A DNA stretch of 64,000 bases from Alphaproteobacteria bacterium (lineage in GTDB: Bacteria > Pseudomonadota > Alphaproteobacteria > UBA7985 > JAUIBT01). Where the stretch lies: the NCBI GenBank assembly GCA_030428255.1, contig JAUIBT010000019.1, forward strand, positions 16,527 to 80,526, in the 5' to 3' direction. The notes under the pieces are model-generated. The model ran no database searches and had not been told where the DNA came from. It was given only the letters and a program-made list of their open reading frames with translations. Shown here piece by piece: positions 16,993 to 26,446 of this stretch. Position numbers and translations under genes: made by a program. Within the stretch, counting starts at the first letter, position 1. Every line of letters starts with the position of its first letter.

Positions 16993-17844
16993 TCAAAGGC
17001 TAGCGCGAATGTGCGCACGCAGTTGGACCATTTCGGGATACTGATAGAAGAACTGGATTTTCTGCGCCGACAGGCTGTTGTCCTGTGGTGTTGGGCGCAG
17101 AATGAAAGCGGTAAAGGTCTCGACCATATCCTCAACGGGGTGGGTCGAGGCGTAGCCGGAGACGAAGCCCTGGGGGTGCGACTCCATAAAGCTGCGACGC
17201 GCCATTTGGGTCTGGCCGGACTGAACCCAAGCGGTCAGCATGGGCTGCCAATAGGCGTACATGTAGTGGTAGAGGTAAGAGGTCGGCTCGGCGCAGGCGT
17301 CGAAGGTAAAGAAGGTCTGGCACGAGGCACGTGCTGCCTGAACTTCGCGCTGGTAAGCGGGTGTCTTTAGGGCAGCAAAGGCGCGGCGCGAGTGCTGCAT
17401 CTGGCCAACGCGCTGAAACAAGATGTGCCCGAATTCGTGGATCAGGGAAGCGTCAAGCTCGGCTTTGTCTAGTCGGCCACCAGGAAAGACATCGGCTGGA
17501 TCAATGCCCAAAACCCAGGCGCCGAACTGACGATCAGAAAGGCCAGAATAGGCCGTGATATTGCCATGGCCGTCAGACGCGATTTCGAACTCTTTGACCA
17601 AGGCGCTGTAGGAGGCAGGAAAGAGCTGATTGAAGCGCTGCCAGACGTAGGCATGGATTTGGCTGTCGCTTGTGAAGGCAGGCGTCGTGCTTGAACCACG
17701 GCCCCGCGACGCGAGCCACAGACCCGTCGGCCTTGCCTGGTAAGAGGCGATCAGCATTTGGGAGTCGATCGCATAGCTTGGAAAACAGCAAGCGGATGCG
17801 ATGATCAGCGCAGCAAAAATCTTGCGCACAAATCGGCTGGTCAT
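16993..17844 (-). CDS. putative secreted zinc metallopeptidase (HExxH), unknown family
   Basis: A protein of 283 residues. Residues 1-25 are a signal peptide (basic start, FAALIIASACCFPSYA, cleavage after YA), so it should be exported. A zinc-metallopeptidase motif H136-E-F-G-H140 lies in a helix-like context, LIHEFGHILFQRVG. A second acidic-rich segment, HPVEDMVETFTAF, around residues 235-247 could supply the third zinc ligand (E238 or E242), as in gluzincins. I do not recognise a named family. Two cysteine pairs (C19-20 in the signal, C175 and C184 in the mature part) could allow one disulfide. It stands alone, with its own terminator downstream and bamE 163 bases upstream on the same strand. 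Confidence 0.65.
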   Translation of the reverse strand: MTSRFVRKIFAALIIASACCFPSYAIDSQMLIASYQARPTGLWLASRGRGSSTTPAFTSDSQIHAYVWQRFNQLFPASYSALVKEFEIASDGHGNITAYSGLSDRQFGAWVLGIDPADVFPGGRLDKAELDASLIHEFGHILFQRVGQMQHSRRAFAALKTPAYQREVQAARASCQTFFTFDACAEPTSYLYHYMYAYWQPMLTAWVQSGQTQMARRSFMESHPQGFVSGYASTHPVEDMVETFTAFILRPTPQDNSLSAQKIQFFYQYPEMVQLRAHIRASL

Positions 17845-18007
17845 TGAAATACCTAAAAAATTGGTATCGGCGCTCTTCTTTTGCGTCGCCTTGTTTTATC
17901 GAAATCATCAGAATACAGGTGACGGTCCAAGCGCCTTGCAAGAAGCAAAACTGCAGCGGAAAAACCCTAAGAGGCGAAAAATTTCCCCTTGCCGTTGCGG
18001 TAGCTGG

Positions 18008-18496
18008 TTAGCGTCCGCCGGGCTTGCCCGGGACGCTGCCCGGACTTGATTTTTTGCTGCCAAAGCGGCCAATTGAGCCCAATATCTCTTCCAACAAGGT
18101 CGCGTTGCGTCCAAAGGTGACAGTTTTGTCATCTGAGGGAACAACCCGGACCCCGTCGACCAAAGAGTAGGCCTGCATGGTCTGCAAGATGCCTTGATCG
18201 TCGAAGCCCAGTTCTAGAACCACTTGTTGTGACTTTTTTGATCGAAATTTGATTGTTTCGTCGCGAGTTTGGCTAACGTAGTACCACTGGCTATCGTTAA
18301 AGTTGCTCAGGTGAGATGGGGTTCCCAAAATGCGAACCACATCGCCGCGGCTGTGAACCTGCGGTTTCAGCTCGGCGACCTCTTCTTTGGTCGGAAATTG
18401 ACCGTAGACTGTCATGGTCTTTTGGCAGGCTGAGAGCGCCAAGAGCGCGAGGAAAACCACGGCAAGTTGGCGCAGAACTGGCAAAACAGATGACAT
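18008..18496 (-). CDS. bamE: outer-membrane assembly lipoprotein BamE (SmpA/OmlA)
   Basis: A protein of 162 residues. A lipoprotein signal ends with the lipobox L-S-A-C at residues 21-24. The SmpA/OmlA domain follows: the GDVVRILGTPSHLSNF segment, then WYYVSQ. The BAM complex inserts beta-barrel proteins in the outer membrane, and BamE is its small lipoprotein. The gene is divergent from the bc1 chaperone gene 52 bases away, a common alphaproteobacterial arrangement. The C-terminal tail is Gly/Ser/Pro-rich and likely disordered. Confidence 0.88.
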   Translation of the reverse strand: MSSVLPVLRQLAVVFLALLALSACQKTMTVYGQFPTKEEVAELKPQVHSRGDVVRILGTPSHLSNFNDSQWYYVSQTRDETIKFRSKKSQQVVLELGFDDQGILQTMQAYSLVDGVRVVPSDDKTVTFGRNATLLEEILGSIGRFGSKKSSPGSVPGKPGGR

Positions 18497-18548
18497 GAGG
18501 CTCGTGCTTACTTAGATCGAAGACTAATCGGATGGAGGTACGCATCGC

Positions 18549-19139
18549 ATGTTTGACATTGCAAGGGCTTGGATACAAGGGCGTCGTGATCGCAAAGCGG
18601 TTGAAGCTGTGTATGAATTGCTAACAGTGCAGGCTTTAAGCCCTTGGTTTTATGATGAAATCGGTGTGGCTAGCAGCTTTACAGGCCGCTTTGACGTCGC
18701 AGTTCTACACGCACATTTTATGTTTGAGCGGTTGAAATCTGACGCCAGCATCCCGAAGAGATTCTCGCAAAAGTTGTTCGATTGCTTCATGGGGAATTGG
18801 GATTTTGCCCTGCGTGAGAGCGGGGTTGGGGATATGTCCATGTCCAAGCACATCAAGCGCGTGACCCAGGGCTTTTTCGGGCGCGCAAGCGCCTATGCCG
18901 ATGCCATCGCTGCGGCGGATCCCGACGCCCGCCGTGATGCTCTGGCCGAGGCCCTGACCCGCAACCTCAATCTTGGCCATTTGCAAGACCAGCAAATGGG
19001 GCAGCTGATATCTTACGTTGTAGGTTTGCAGCGAATTTTTGCTGAATGTTCCAGCGAAGCGCTGCGATCTGCCCAGTTCGAGCTTGGCAAACCCGAGGAG
19101 ATTGCCCAGATTGGGGCGGAAATATTGGGGGACGCATGA
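18549..19139 (+). CDS. ubiquinol-cytochrome c chaperone (CBP3/UQCC family)
   Basis: A protein of 196 residues that should assist assembly of cytochrome b in the bc1 complex. Family signs are the region YELLTVQALSPWFYDEIGV, the FDVAVLHAHFMFERLK stretch, and GVGDMSMSKHIKRVTQGFFGRA, the most conserved part. There is no signal peptide. It starts 52 bases from the divergent bamE start and its stop overlaps the yceD start (ATGA), so the two genes are coupled. Confidence 0.88.
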   Translation: MFDIARAWIQGRRDRKAVEAVYELLTVQALSPWFYDEIGVASSFTGRFDVAVLHAHFMFERLKSDASIPKRFSQKLFDCFMGNWDFALRESGVGDMSMSKHIKRVTQGFFGRASAYADAIAAADPDARRDALAEALTRNLNLGHLQDQQMGQLISYVVGLQRIFAECSSEALRSAQFELGKPEEIAQIGAEILGDA

Positions 19140-19681
19140 GCGAACAGTTTAATGATGCGGCAGAGTTGATCTTTGATCCGGTCGACCTGAATGAGCCCAT
19201 TGACTTCCGGCTGCAGGTCGAGAGCGACGCGGTCAAGAGCGCGCTTGCCCAGCGGTTTGACCTGGAGGCGGTGGGGGATCTGGTTGGCGAAGGCCGATTA
19301 GAATTGCGCCACGGTCTGGCTCATCTCAAGGCCAAAGCGACGGCCAAGGTGACTATGGTTTGTGCTGTAAGCTTGGAAAATTTTACACAGGACTTTGAGC
19401 TGGCGCTTGAAACCTACTTCTTGCCAGAAGGCGAATTGCCAGCGCTGCAAGACGATGAAAGCATGAACGAGCCCTTGACTGAGGATGGGCGCGCGGATGT
19501 GGGCGAGTTTCTGCTCCAATCTCTAAGTCTGGCCCTGCCCGATATTCCGCGCAAGCCAGGCCTTGAGCCCATGGTTAAAAGCTTTGGCCCCCAACTGGAA
19601 GCGGAAGAAAAGCCCAATCCATTTGCAGCTTTGGCAGACCTCAAGCTGGCAGCCAAATCGGGCGATGAGGGTGAGGGCTGA
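19136..19681 (+). CDS. yceD: YceD/DUF177 family protein
   Basis: A protein of 181 residues. YceD proteins affect 23S rRNA accumulation and are normally followed by rpmF (ribosomal protein L32). The typical middle segment is present (LRHGLAHLKAKATAKVTMVCAVSLENF with a single Cys), followed by acidic stretches and IPRKPGLEP near the end. The ATG at 19136 overlaps the upstream stop by 4 bases. Here no rpmF follows; 382 bases without a convincing gene lead to plsX. Confidence 0.85.
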   Translation: MSEQFNDAAELIFDPVDLNEPIDFRLQVESDAVKSALAQRFDLEAVGDLVGEGRLELRHGLAHLKAKATAKVTMVCAVSLENFTQDFELALETYFLPEGELPALQDDESMNEPLTEDGRADVGEFLLQSLSLALPDIPRKPGLEPMVKSFGPQLEAEEKPNPFAALADLKLAAKSGDEGEG

Positions 19682-20063
19682 GCCTACCTACGGCCCATTT
19701 GACCGCTCTATCTTGTGATGCGCTTGCGATTTGCTTCTTTTCCCGAAACACGTCAGCATTGCCGCCTAGAGTTTAATCGCCTTGCTTGATCTGAGCTGGC
19801 ATGCGAAGTGTGGCATGACAAAGAGCATAGCGTCAGCGGCAAAGCTGGCGTATCCTTTCGCGATGTGGCTCGCCAACGCACGAAAGGCAGGCTGCAATAA
19901 CGGACCGGTTTTGTCCGTCACATTGGCTTGGACTTTGTTGAAACGCGAGTGAGCTTGCCTGTAACCTAACCTACCGTGCGGCTTAGGCCTTTGGCCCGGA
20001 AGCGCAACCCAAAAGCAAACCAAAACACCAACCCCAACTTACACGACATCGAGACTAGGACAT
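19682..20063. other. intergenic gap where rpmF would be expected
   Basis: 382 bases between yceD and plsX. No L32-like frame (MAVPKRK...) was found on either strand; an 85-codon minus-strand frame at 19766-20023 has no family character. A weak 6-bp hairpin ACGGAC/GTCCGT lies at 19900-19918. The last 60 bases are A/C-rich before the plsX start. The plsX promoter probably lies here, but I could not pick convincing -35 and -10 boxes. Confidence 0.5.
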
Positions 20064-21167
20064 ATGACCCAAAGCCTGACGATCGCTCTGGACGCCATGG
20101 GGGGCGACAAGGCCCCTGATTTGGTGATTGAGGGTGCCGCTCGCTTTGCGCGCAAAGATCGCCAAATCCAATTCTTGATATTTGGCGATGAACAAGTGGT
20201 TCGCCCCTTGATGGATCGCTTTCCAGGCTTGGCTGACCGCTGGCAACTGGAGCACACAGAGGTCAAGATCGACTCTGGTGCGCGCGCGCGTGATGCATTT
20301 CGCGTGCGCAACCGGCGCTCGTCTATGCGTCTGGCTTTGGAGGCAGTGGCTGACGGGCGTGCCCATGCCAGCGTTTCGGCGGGCAACACCGGCGCTCTGA
20401 TGGGGCTTTCCAAGCATGTATTGGGCATGGTGCCGGGGATCGACCGGCCTGCGATCGTTTCCGCCTTGCCGACGCTCAATCGCGGCAGTTCAGTCTTGCT
20501 TGATCTGGGCGCTAATGTCACCTGTACGGCCGAGAATCTGAGCCAGTTCGCGGTTATGGGCGCAGCCTATGCCTCAACCTCGCTGGATATTCCCTCACCA
20601 AGCGTTGGCCTGCTCAACGTGGGCTCAGAGGACCTGAAGGGCAATGACGTGGTGCAAGAAGCGCACCGCATCATGAAAGACCTGCCGCTGGGCAGCGGTG
20701 AGTACATCGGCTTTGTGGAAGGCGACGACATCCAAAAGGGAGCCTGCGATGTCATCGTTACCGATGGTTTTACTGGCAATGTGGCGCTGAAGACCACCGA
20801 AGGCTTGGCGCGTCTAATTCAAGAATACATACGCCGGGCATTTCGCGGGTCGATTTTCGGCATGTTGGCCTACGCGATCGGATTCAACCGGCTGCGCATG
20901 TTGCGCGCACAGCTTGATCCGCGGCGATACAACGGCGCGGTGCTGGTCGGATTGAACGCAATTTCAGTAAAAAGTCATGGCGGAACAGACGCTTTGGGCT
21001 TCGCCAATGCCATTGGCGTAGCGGCGAATTTGTATCGACATCACTTCCTTGATACGATAAGCCAGAGACTAGAAGTAGCAAATGCTCAGATCATAAAGAC
21101 CCAGGAGCTTGCCTCAGAGGTCTTAGAGGGGACTGGAGATGACGGAACAGACGCTGACACGCGCTGA
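20064..21167 (+). CDS. plsX: phosphate acyltransferase PlsX
   Basis: A protein of 367 residues that makes acyl-phosphate from acyl-ACP for phospholipid synthesis. The start [18 protein letters not shown] has the diagnostic ALDAMGGD. Other family stretches are [62 protein letters not shown], and [15 protein letters not shown]. The C-terminal ~25 residues (after SEVLEG) are an acidic extension that overlaps ihfA. The usual next gene, fabH, is missing. Confidence 0.95.
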   Translation: MTQSLTIALDAMGGDKAPDLVIEGAARFARKDRQIQFLIFGDEQVVRPLMDRFPGLADRWQLEHTEVKIDSGARARDAFRVRNRRSSMRLALEAVADGRAHASVSAGNTGALMGLSKHVLGMVPGIDRPAIVSALPTLNRGSSVLLDLGANVTCTAENLSQFAVMGAAYASTSLDIPSPSVGLLNVGSEDLKGNDVVQEAHRIMKDLPLGSGEYIGFVEGDDIQKGACDVIVTDGFTGNVALKTTEGLARLIQEYIRRAFRGSIFGMLAYAIGFNRLRMLRAQLDPRRYNGAVLVGLNAISVKSHGGTDALGFANAIGVAANLYRHHFLDTISQRLEVANAQIIKTQELASEVLEGTGDDGTDADTR

Positions 21168-21435
21168 TCTCGCGGAGGCGGTTTGCAACAAGATTGGCTT
21201 GTCACGGCAAGAATCAGCCGACCTGATCGAACAGGTTCTGGAGGAAATTTGCCACGCATTGATTGAAGAGGAGAGCGTGAAGATCTCCTCATTTGGCAGC
21301 CTGAACGTGCGAGCCAAGGCAGAGCGTATCGGGCGTAATCCGAAAACAGGTGTCGAAGCTGCCATTTCACCGCGGCGGGTGCTCAGCTTTAAAGCGAGCC
21401 AACTGTTGAAAGACCGTATCAACGGCAAGTCCTAA
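21139..21435 (+). CDS. ihfA: integration host factor alpha subunit
   Basis: A protein of 98 residues of the HU/IHF DNA-bending family. The N-terminus [22 protein letters not shown] and the DNA-binding arm with GRNPKTG mark it as IHF-alpha rather than HU. The C-terminal [20 protein letters not shown] is also typical. It starts 29 bases before the plsX stop, in another frame, with GGGGACTGGAG upstream. In most relatives fabH lies between plsX and ihfA. Confidence 0.93.
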   Translation: MTEQTLTRADLAEAVCNKIGLSRQESADLIEQVLEEICHALIEEESVKISSFGSLNVRAKAERIGRNPKTGVEAAISPRRVLSFKASQLLKDRINGKS

Positions 21436-21494
21436 GTGCGCTGCAAAGCATTACACAGGCAGTTCCAGCACCGCTGTAGAGCAGGAGCTTGACG

Positions 21495-21947
21495 GTGGCA
21501 CGTCGCAGCAAAGACCCCCAAGCCTATCGCACCATCTCAGAAATCTCTGAAGAATTGGAGGTGCCCCAGCATGTGTTGCGCTTTTGGGAAAGCAAGTTTC
21601 CCCAACTTGAACCCCTTAAACGAAACGGTCGGCGGCGCTATTATCGCCCCGAAGACAAGGCCTTGTTGATCGGCATTCGCGACCTCTTGTATGTTGAAGG
21701 CTATACGATCCGTGGGGTGCAAAAGCTGCTGGAGCAAGGCATCACCAGCCCTGAGGCGCTCAAAAGCCGCCTAACCGGCAGCGCGCCCGAAGCGGACGCA
21801 GCCGCTGGCTCCAGCGGTGCTGCACTGCCAAGCCTGGATCTGCCAGAGCCCGACAGCAGCCTATCTGCCTCTAAAGCTGCGCAATTTCGACTCAAGTCCG
21901 CCCGCGCAGCCGTGCAACATTTGATTAAGGCGCTGTCTCCTCTATAA
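21495..21947 (+). CDS. MerR-family transcriptional regulator
   Basis: A protein of 150 residues. An N-terminal MerR winged-helix runs through [26 protein letters not shown] and [22 protein letters not shown], followed by [14 protein letters not shown]. The C-terminal half is Ala/Ser/Pro-rich with no effector-binding domain. This is the conserved MerR gene that follows ihfA in Alphaproteobacteria; its regulon is unclear. The GTG at 21495 has AGGAG 7 bases upstream. A TTG two codons earlier is too close to that site. Confidence 0.85.
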   Translation: MARRSKDPQAYRTISEISEELEVPQHVLRFWESKFPQLEPLKRNGRRRYYRPEDKALLIGIRDLLYVEGYTIRGVQKLLEQGITSPEALKSRLTGSAPEADAAAGSSGAALPSLDLPEPDSSLSASKAAQFRLKSARAAVQHLIKALSPL

Positions 21948-22015
21948 GGAGGCCGCGATAGGCTGGCAGCTCCCTCGCCAGGCTCACGATTTATTTAGGC
22001 ACAAGCATAGGCCCC

Positions 22016-23614
22016 ATGTCCTCCGGCTACATCCATCTATTCGATACCACCTTGCGCGATGGTCAGCAGACCCGCGGCATTGATTTTACCGTCAACCAAA
22101 AGCGCAGCATCGCAGATGCGCTGGACGGTTTGGGCTTGGACTATGTCGAGGGCGGCTGGCCAGGAGCCAACGCCACCGACGAAGAGTTCTTTGCAACGCC
22201 TCCCAAGCTCAACCATGCGAAATTTGTCGCCTTTGGTATGACCCGACGCCCTGGCTATAGCGCGGATAATGACCCGGTTTTGGCGGGGCTGCGTCAGGCG
22301 CAGTGCGATGCCTATTGTGTGGTCGGCAAGGCTTGGGATTTTCATGTCACCGAGGCGCTGAATACCGAATTGGATGAAAACCTGGCTATGATTGAAGATA
22401 GCCTGCGCCACCTTGGCAATCATGCAGGCGAGGTGCTGTACGACGCTGAGCACTTCTTTGACGGCTATAAGAACAACAAAGACTATGCCCTGGCTTGCCT
22501 TGAGGCCGCGCGCACAGCAGGCGCACGTTGGATTGTCTTGTGCGACACCAACGGCGGAACCTTGCCCGGCGAAGTCTATGACATCGTGCGCGAGGTCGAG
22601 CAGATCATTCCAGGCAACCAACTGGGCATTCACTGCCACGATGACACCGGCAATGCCGTGGCCAACTCGCTGGCAGCGGTCGAGGCGGGCGTTCGCCAAA
22701 TCCAGGGCACTTTGAACGGTATTGGTGAGCGCTGCGGCAACGCCGATCTGGTCTCTATTATACCGACCTTGAAGCTGAAGACCAACTTTGAGATCGGCGT
22801 CACCGATGAAGCGCTGCAAGGACTGACCTTGACCTCGCGCTTGTTGGACGAAATCGTAGGACGCTCGCCACGGGCCAATGCGCCCTATGTTGGAGCCAGC
22901 GCTTTTGCCCACAAGGCTGGGCTGCACGTCTCCGGCATCGCGCGCAATCCGGCCAGCTACGAACACATCGACCCGCAGAAGGTGGGCAATGACCGGCAGG
23001 TTGTGGTCTCAGATCAGTCCGGGCGCGCCAACATTAAGATGATGCTGGCCAAGACCAAGCTGGGCATGGAGCTGAGCAACGATCAGGTCGGTCGCCTGCT
23101 GGAAGGGGTCAAGGAAAAGGAAGCGCAAGGCTTGACCTTTGACGGGGCCGAGGCCTCGTTTGAGCTTCTCGCTCGCCAAGTCGCTATGCCCTTTAGGCCC
23201 TTCTTTAAACTGGACCGCTTCCGGGTCATCGACGAGCGCCGCCATAATGTACACGGCGATATCGTGGTTGAGGCCGTGGCACTGGTCACTTTGTGGGTCG
23301 GTGAGAGCTCGCACATGGAGGCCGAGTCCGGTAATGGCCCTGTCAACGCCCTGGATCGCGCAATGCGCAAGGCCTTGCTCAATCATTATCCCTGCTTAGA
23401 AGACATGACTTTGTCGGATTATAAGGTGCGGATCTTGGACTCGAAATCCGGCACCCAGGCTGTAACCCGCGTGATGATCGAAAGCCACGATGGCAAGGGG
23501 CGGACCTGGCACACCGTGGGAATCTCGGCCAACATAATCGACGCCTCCTATATGGCCTTACACGACGCCATTACCTGGAAGTTGTTGCAAGAAGGCGCAC
23601 GCGCCCTTGTCTGA
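22016..23614 (+). CDS. cimA: citramalate synthase
   Basis: A protein of 532 residues of the isopropylmalate/citramalate synthase family (acetyl-CoA plus pyruvate to citramalate, a route to isoleucine). The HMGL-like TIM barrel starts IHLFDTTLRDGQQTRGIDFT, with CDTNGGTLPGEV, LGIHCHDDTGNAVANSLAAV and GTLNGIGERCGNADL. A C-terminal LeuA-type regulatory domain occupies roughly residues 400-530. The size and the YVEGGWPGANATDEEFF segment fit the CimA subgroup rather than LeuA. The trmJ-like gene overlaps its end by 8 bases. Confidence 0.9.
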   Translation: MSSGYIHLFDTTLRDGQQTRGIDFTVNQKRSIADALDGLGLDYVEGGWPGANATDEEFFATPPKLNHAKFVAFGMTRRPGYSADNDPVLAGLRQAQCDAYCVVGKAWDFHVTEALNTELDENLAMIEDSLRHLGNHAGEVLYDAEHFFDGYKNNKDYALACLEAARTAGARWIVLCDTNGGTLPGEVYDIVREVEQIIPGNQLGIHCHDDTGNAVANSLAAVEAGVRQIQGTLNGIGERCGNADLVSIIPTLKLKTNFEIGVTDEALQGLTLTSRLLDEIVGRSPRANAPYVGASAFAHKAGLHVSGIARNPASYEHIDPQKVGNDRQVVVSDQSGRANIKMMLAKTKLGMELSNDQVGRLLEGVKEKEAQGLTFDGAEASFELLARQVAMPFRPFFKLDRFRVIDERRHNVHGDIVVEAVALVTLWVGESSHMEAESGNGPVNALDRAMRKALLNHYPCLEDMTLSDYKVRILDSKSGTQAVTRVMIESHDGKGRTWHTVGISANIIDASYMALHDAITWKLLQEGARALV

Positions 23615-24353
23615 GCGCGATGAGTTGGGGCGCCACGACTCCGGGCTGGTGGTGATATTGGTGCGCCCACAATTGGCGCAAAACATCGGCTTTTGCGCGC
23701 GCGCTATGGGGAACTTCGCCTTGAATGAGCTGCGGCTGGTCGCGCCGCGAGATGGTTGGCCCCACAGCGACGCCGAGGCCCCGGCATCGGGCGCAACCTG
23801 GATTCTAGAGCAAGCGCAGGTCTTCGACAGCCTGCATGAAGCGGTGGCAGATTGCCATCTTGTTGCCGCGACCACGGCTCGCGAGCGCGGCCTCAGTCTG
23901 CCGGTTGCGACGCCCGCAAAGCTGCCCGGGCTGGCTCAAGAGCGCGGCTCAGCAAAGACCGCCGTAGTGTTTGGGCCGGAAGCCTCGGGTTTGAGCAATG
24001 AGGATCTGAGCGTCGCCAATGCCTTGATTCGCGTGCCCTTAAACCCGAATTTCAGCTCCTTGAACCTGGCGCAAGCGGTTCTGCTGGTGGCCTACGAATG
24101 GTTTCAAGCCAAGGGGACAGCGGTGCCCCTCGCGCAGGATCAACCGCGCTTGGCCGATCGCCAGGCGGTAGACAACCTCATGCGGCGGCTGACTGTCATG
24201 TTGGAGGAGAGCCGCTTCTTTGCCGTGACTGACAAGCGTCCAACGGTCGAAGCGCATCTCTACTCGCTGTTCGGCAAGGCGCAACTCAGCCCTGGAGAGG
24301 TCGGCATGCTGCACGGTTTGTTCAAAGCCCTGCACGAATCAGGCCGCACGTAA
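23607..24353 (+). CDS. trmJ: tRNA/rRNA methyltransferase of the TrmH/SpoU family (TrmJ-like)
   Basis: A protein of 248 residues. The SPOUT signature motifs are present: VILVRPQLAQNIGFCARAM at the N-terminus, VVFGPEASGLSNEDL, and VPLNPNFSSLNLAQAVLLVAYE. These match TrmJ, which 2'-O-methylates position 32 of tRNAs. The C-terminal ~80 residues are helical, as in TrmJ. The start used is the TTG at 23607, overlapping cimA by 8 bases; I see no better in-frame ATG before the first motif. Confidence 0.85.
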   Translation: MSERDELGRHDSGLVVILVRPQLAQNIGFCARAMGNFALNELRLVAPRDGWPHSDAEAPASGATWILEQAQVFDSLHEAVADCHLVAATTARERGLSLPVATPAKLPGLAQERGSAKTAVVFGPEASGLSNEDLSVANALIRVPLNPNFSSLNLAQAVLLVAYEWFQAKGTAVPLAQDQPRLADRQAVDNLMRRLTVMLEESRFFAVTDKRPTVEAHLYSLFGKAQLSPGEVGMLHGLFKALHESGRT

Positions 24354-24398
24354 ACGGTGCCGTGGTTTTGCCGCAGCTCCTTTTTGCGCTCTAAAGGC

Positions 24399-24427
24399 TT
24401 TACAAGCCGTGTCAGCTTGGCTAGATA
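24399..24427 (+). promoter_or_regulatory. sigma-70-type promoter upstream of rpsD
   Basis: TTTACA at 24399-24404 is followed after exactly 17 bases by TAGATA at 24422-24427. Both boxes are close to the consensus, and the pair lies about 90 bases before the rpsD start, downstream of the trmJ stop. It fits a strong promoter for the ribosomal protein gene. Confidence 0.55.
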
Positions 24428-24519
24428 AGCGCTCCATTTCCGGTCGTAAGGCGCTTTGCGTCTTGGCTCCGCCGTGCGCGGATGTCCAGCCGGGACAACA
24501 AACACATCGAGAGTAACTC

Positions 24520-25137
24520 ATGTCAAAGCGTATTGCGTCGAAGTATAAAATCGACCGCCGTTTGGGCGTCAACCTTTGGGGTCGCCCTAAGTCTCCTTTC
24601 AACCGCCGCAGCTACGGCCCTGGTCAACACGGCCAGAACCGCCGTAAGAAGCCGACCGACTTCGGCATTCAGTTGATGGCGAAGCAGAAGCTGAAGGGCT
24701 ACTACGGCAACATCAGCGAAAAGCAATTCCTGCGCTACTTCAAAGAAGCTGTGCGTCGCAAGGGTGACACCTCGCAGAACCTGATCGAGATTCTTGAGCG
24801 TCGCCTGGACGCGGTGGTATACCGCGCTAAACTGGTTCCCACAGTGTTTGCCGCGCGCCAATTCGTTAGCCACGGTCACGTGTTGGTCAATGGCCGCCGT
24901 GTCAACATTCCGTCATACATGGTCAAAGACGGCGATGTGATCGAAGTACGCCAGAAGAGCCGTGAAATGGCGATGGTTCTGGAAGCCCTGGTCTCTGCCG
25001 AGCGCGATGTTCCCGACTACATTGAATTGGACCCCAAGAAGTTGACCGCCAGCTTCCTGCGCGGCCCCAAGCTGGAAGACGTACCATACCCGGTTCAAAT
25101 GGAACCCAACCTGGTGATCGAATTCTACAGCCGCTAA
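24520..25137 (+). CDS. rpsD: 30S ribosomal protein S4
   Basis: A protein of 205 residues, the primary 16S-binding protein S4. The start [26 protein letters not shown] is followed by [17 protein letters not shown] and the S4 domain around residues 95-155 ([37 protein letters not shown]). The N-terminal zinc cysteines of some S4 proteins are absent, as is normal in Alphaproteobacteria. It has its own promoter and a strong terminator, so it is monocistronic here. Confidence 0.97.
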   Translation: MSKRIASKYKIDRRLGVNLWGRPKSPFNRRSYGPGQHGQNRRKKPTDFGIQLMAKQKLKGYYGNISEKQFLRYFKEAVRRKGDTSQNLIEILERRLDAVVYRAKLVPTVFAARQFVSHGHVLVNGRRVNIPSYMVKDGDVIEVRQKSREMAMVLEALVSAERDVPDYIELDPKKLTASFLRGPKLEDVPYPVQMEPNLVIEFYSR

Positions 25138-25158
25138 TCGCAACGGCTGGATCCAAAC

Positions 25159-25195
25159 AAAAAACGGCTCCCAGAGATTTCGGAGCCGTTTTTTT
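25159..25195. terminator. bidirectional rho-independent terminator after rpsD
   Basis: An 11-bp stem, AAAACGGCTCC (25161-25171) with GGAGCCGTTTT (25182-25192), encloses a 10-base loop. Seven T follow on the plus strand (25189-25195), and six A precede the stem (25159-25164), which read as U on the minus strand. It can therefore stop both rpsD and the convergent MFS gene. Confidence 0.92.
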
Positions 25196-25221
25196 GTGGC
25201 TGGATGCAGCACTGCCAGTGG

Positions 25222-26409
25222 CTATTGCAGTGGCGCGGCGCTGGTATTCTTGCGGCGGGTGGCCCACAGCAGGGCGGCCAAGAGCAGCCAGACAATGCCC
25301 AGCGCGGCCAAACTGCGATAACCAAAGGGAATGTAGAGCCGCCCGATCAAGCCCGAGCCGATCAAGCTTGAGACATAGGTGAGGCTGGAATTGATTCCCA
25401 GCGTCTCGCCCATGGCCTCAGGGTTGGCCTTGGCCAACAGGCTGACGAGCAAATTCAGTACGAAGTGGTTGAAAAACCCCCAGGTGCCAACCAGCAGAAA
25501 CGTGGGCCAAAAGCCAAACGGACCCAAGGTCATGATGCAATAGAGACCCGCGATTATCAGCAACAGCGGGGTGAAGACCCGCTCCTCGCCCCAGCGGTCA
25601 ATCACCGGTGACACAAAACTGGCGACCCCAAAGAACGCACCATAGGCCAGCACAAAGTAGGCGGCCTCTGTCGCGCTGAGGTCCATGGTCTGGCGCACAT
25701 AGGTGCCCAAGAAAGCGTAGCAGGTGTAGAAGGCGAGCATAAAGACGAAGCCGATGCTCAACACCCGGGCGACGCGTGGGATCTTCAGAACCTCCAGACT
25801 AAGCCGCGCGGCACGCTTGCCTTGCGGTCCCAGGCTGGTCGGCAAAAGCCACAGGCTGGCCGCGAGCGCCAAGGCGGCCAGAGCGACCATAAGCGCGAAT
25901 GCCATGCGCCAGGAGGCCAAGTCAGCGATGAAAGCGGCGATGGGCACGCCGGCGACCATGGCCACGGACCAGCCGAACAAGACCCGCCCCAAGACAGCAG
26001 AGCGTTGGCCTGGCGGCGCAACAACCGACGCCAAGTTATAGGCCGCTGGCATCAACAGTCCTGCGGCCAGGCCCGACACGCCTTGACCAATCAACAGCCA
26101 GTAAAGGCGTGGTGCCAAGCCCGCAAGCGCCAGGCCGCCGATCAAAACCAACAGCCCAAGGCGAATGATCCGACCCGCCCCAAAGACATCGATGTAGCGC
26201 GCGAGGAAGAAGGCGGACAGGGCGGTCGCGCCAGCGTAGGCGGCAATGCCGCGCGCGGCCTCGGCCTCGTTGACACCATAGGTCTCTCCCAGGTTCAACA
26301 GCAAGGGGCTCAGCAGCAGCGTCTGTGCGCCGACAACGCAAACGATCAGCGCTAGGACCAGCGTTTGCAGGTGGAAATCGAGGCGCTGTGAGCGGTTGGC
26401 TTGGGACAT
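25222..26409 (-). CDS. MFS transporter
   Basis: A protein of 395 residues with about 12 membrane segments, the first being LVLALIVCVVGAQTLLLSPLLLNLG. The sequence ARYIDVFGAGRIIRLG after segment two is a loose MFS signature. The overall look is of an arabinose-efflux/drug-efflux type permease. I chose the ATG at 26409 (MSQANRSQRLDF); a longer frame to 26487 would overlap the upstream gene. It lies 37 bases after the TauE-like gene on the same strand, probably in one operon. The substrate is unknown. Confidence 0.82.
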   Translation of the reverse strand: MSQANRSQRLDFHLQTLVLALIVCVVGAQTLLLSPLLLNLGETYGVNEAEAARGIAAYAGATALSAFFLARYIDVFGAGRIIRLGLLVLIGGLALAGLAPRLYWLLIGQGVSGLAAGLLMPAAYNLASVVAPPGQRSAVLGRVLFGWSVAMVAGVPIAAFIADLASWRMAFALMVALAALALAASLWLLPTSLGPQGKRAARLSLEVLKIPRVARVLSIGFVFMLAFYTCYAFLGTYVRQTMDLSATEAAYFVLAYGAFFGVASFVSPVIDRWGEERVFTPLLLIIAGLYCIMTLGPFGFWPTFLLVGTWGFFNHFVLNLLVSLLAKANPEAMGETLGINSSLTYVSSLIGSGLIGRLYIPFGYRSLAALGIVWLLLAALLWATRRKNTSAAPLQ

Positions 26410-26446
26410 GGGCAACACGGTTTGAGGATAGAGGGAGGAGCGTGAG

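Noticed and set aside
19766..20023. 85-codon minus-strand frame in the gap before plsX
   Set aside because: No family character, no ribosome binding site and random-looking composition; the gap is more likely empty.
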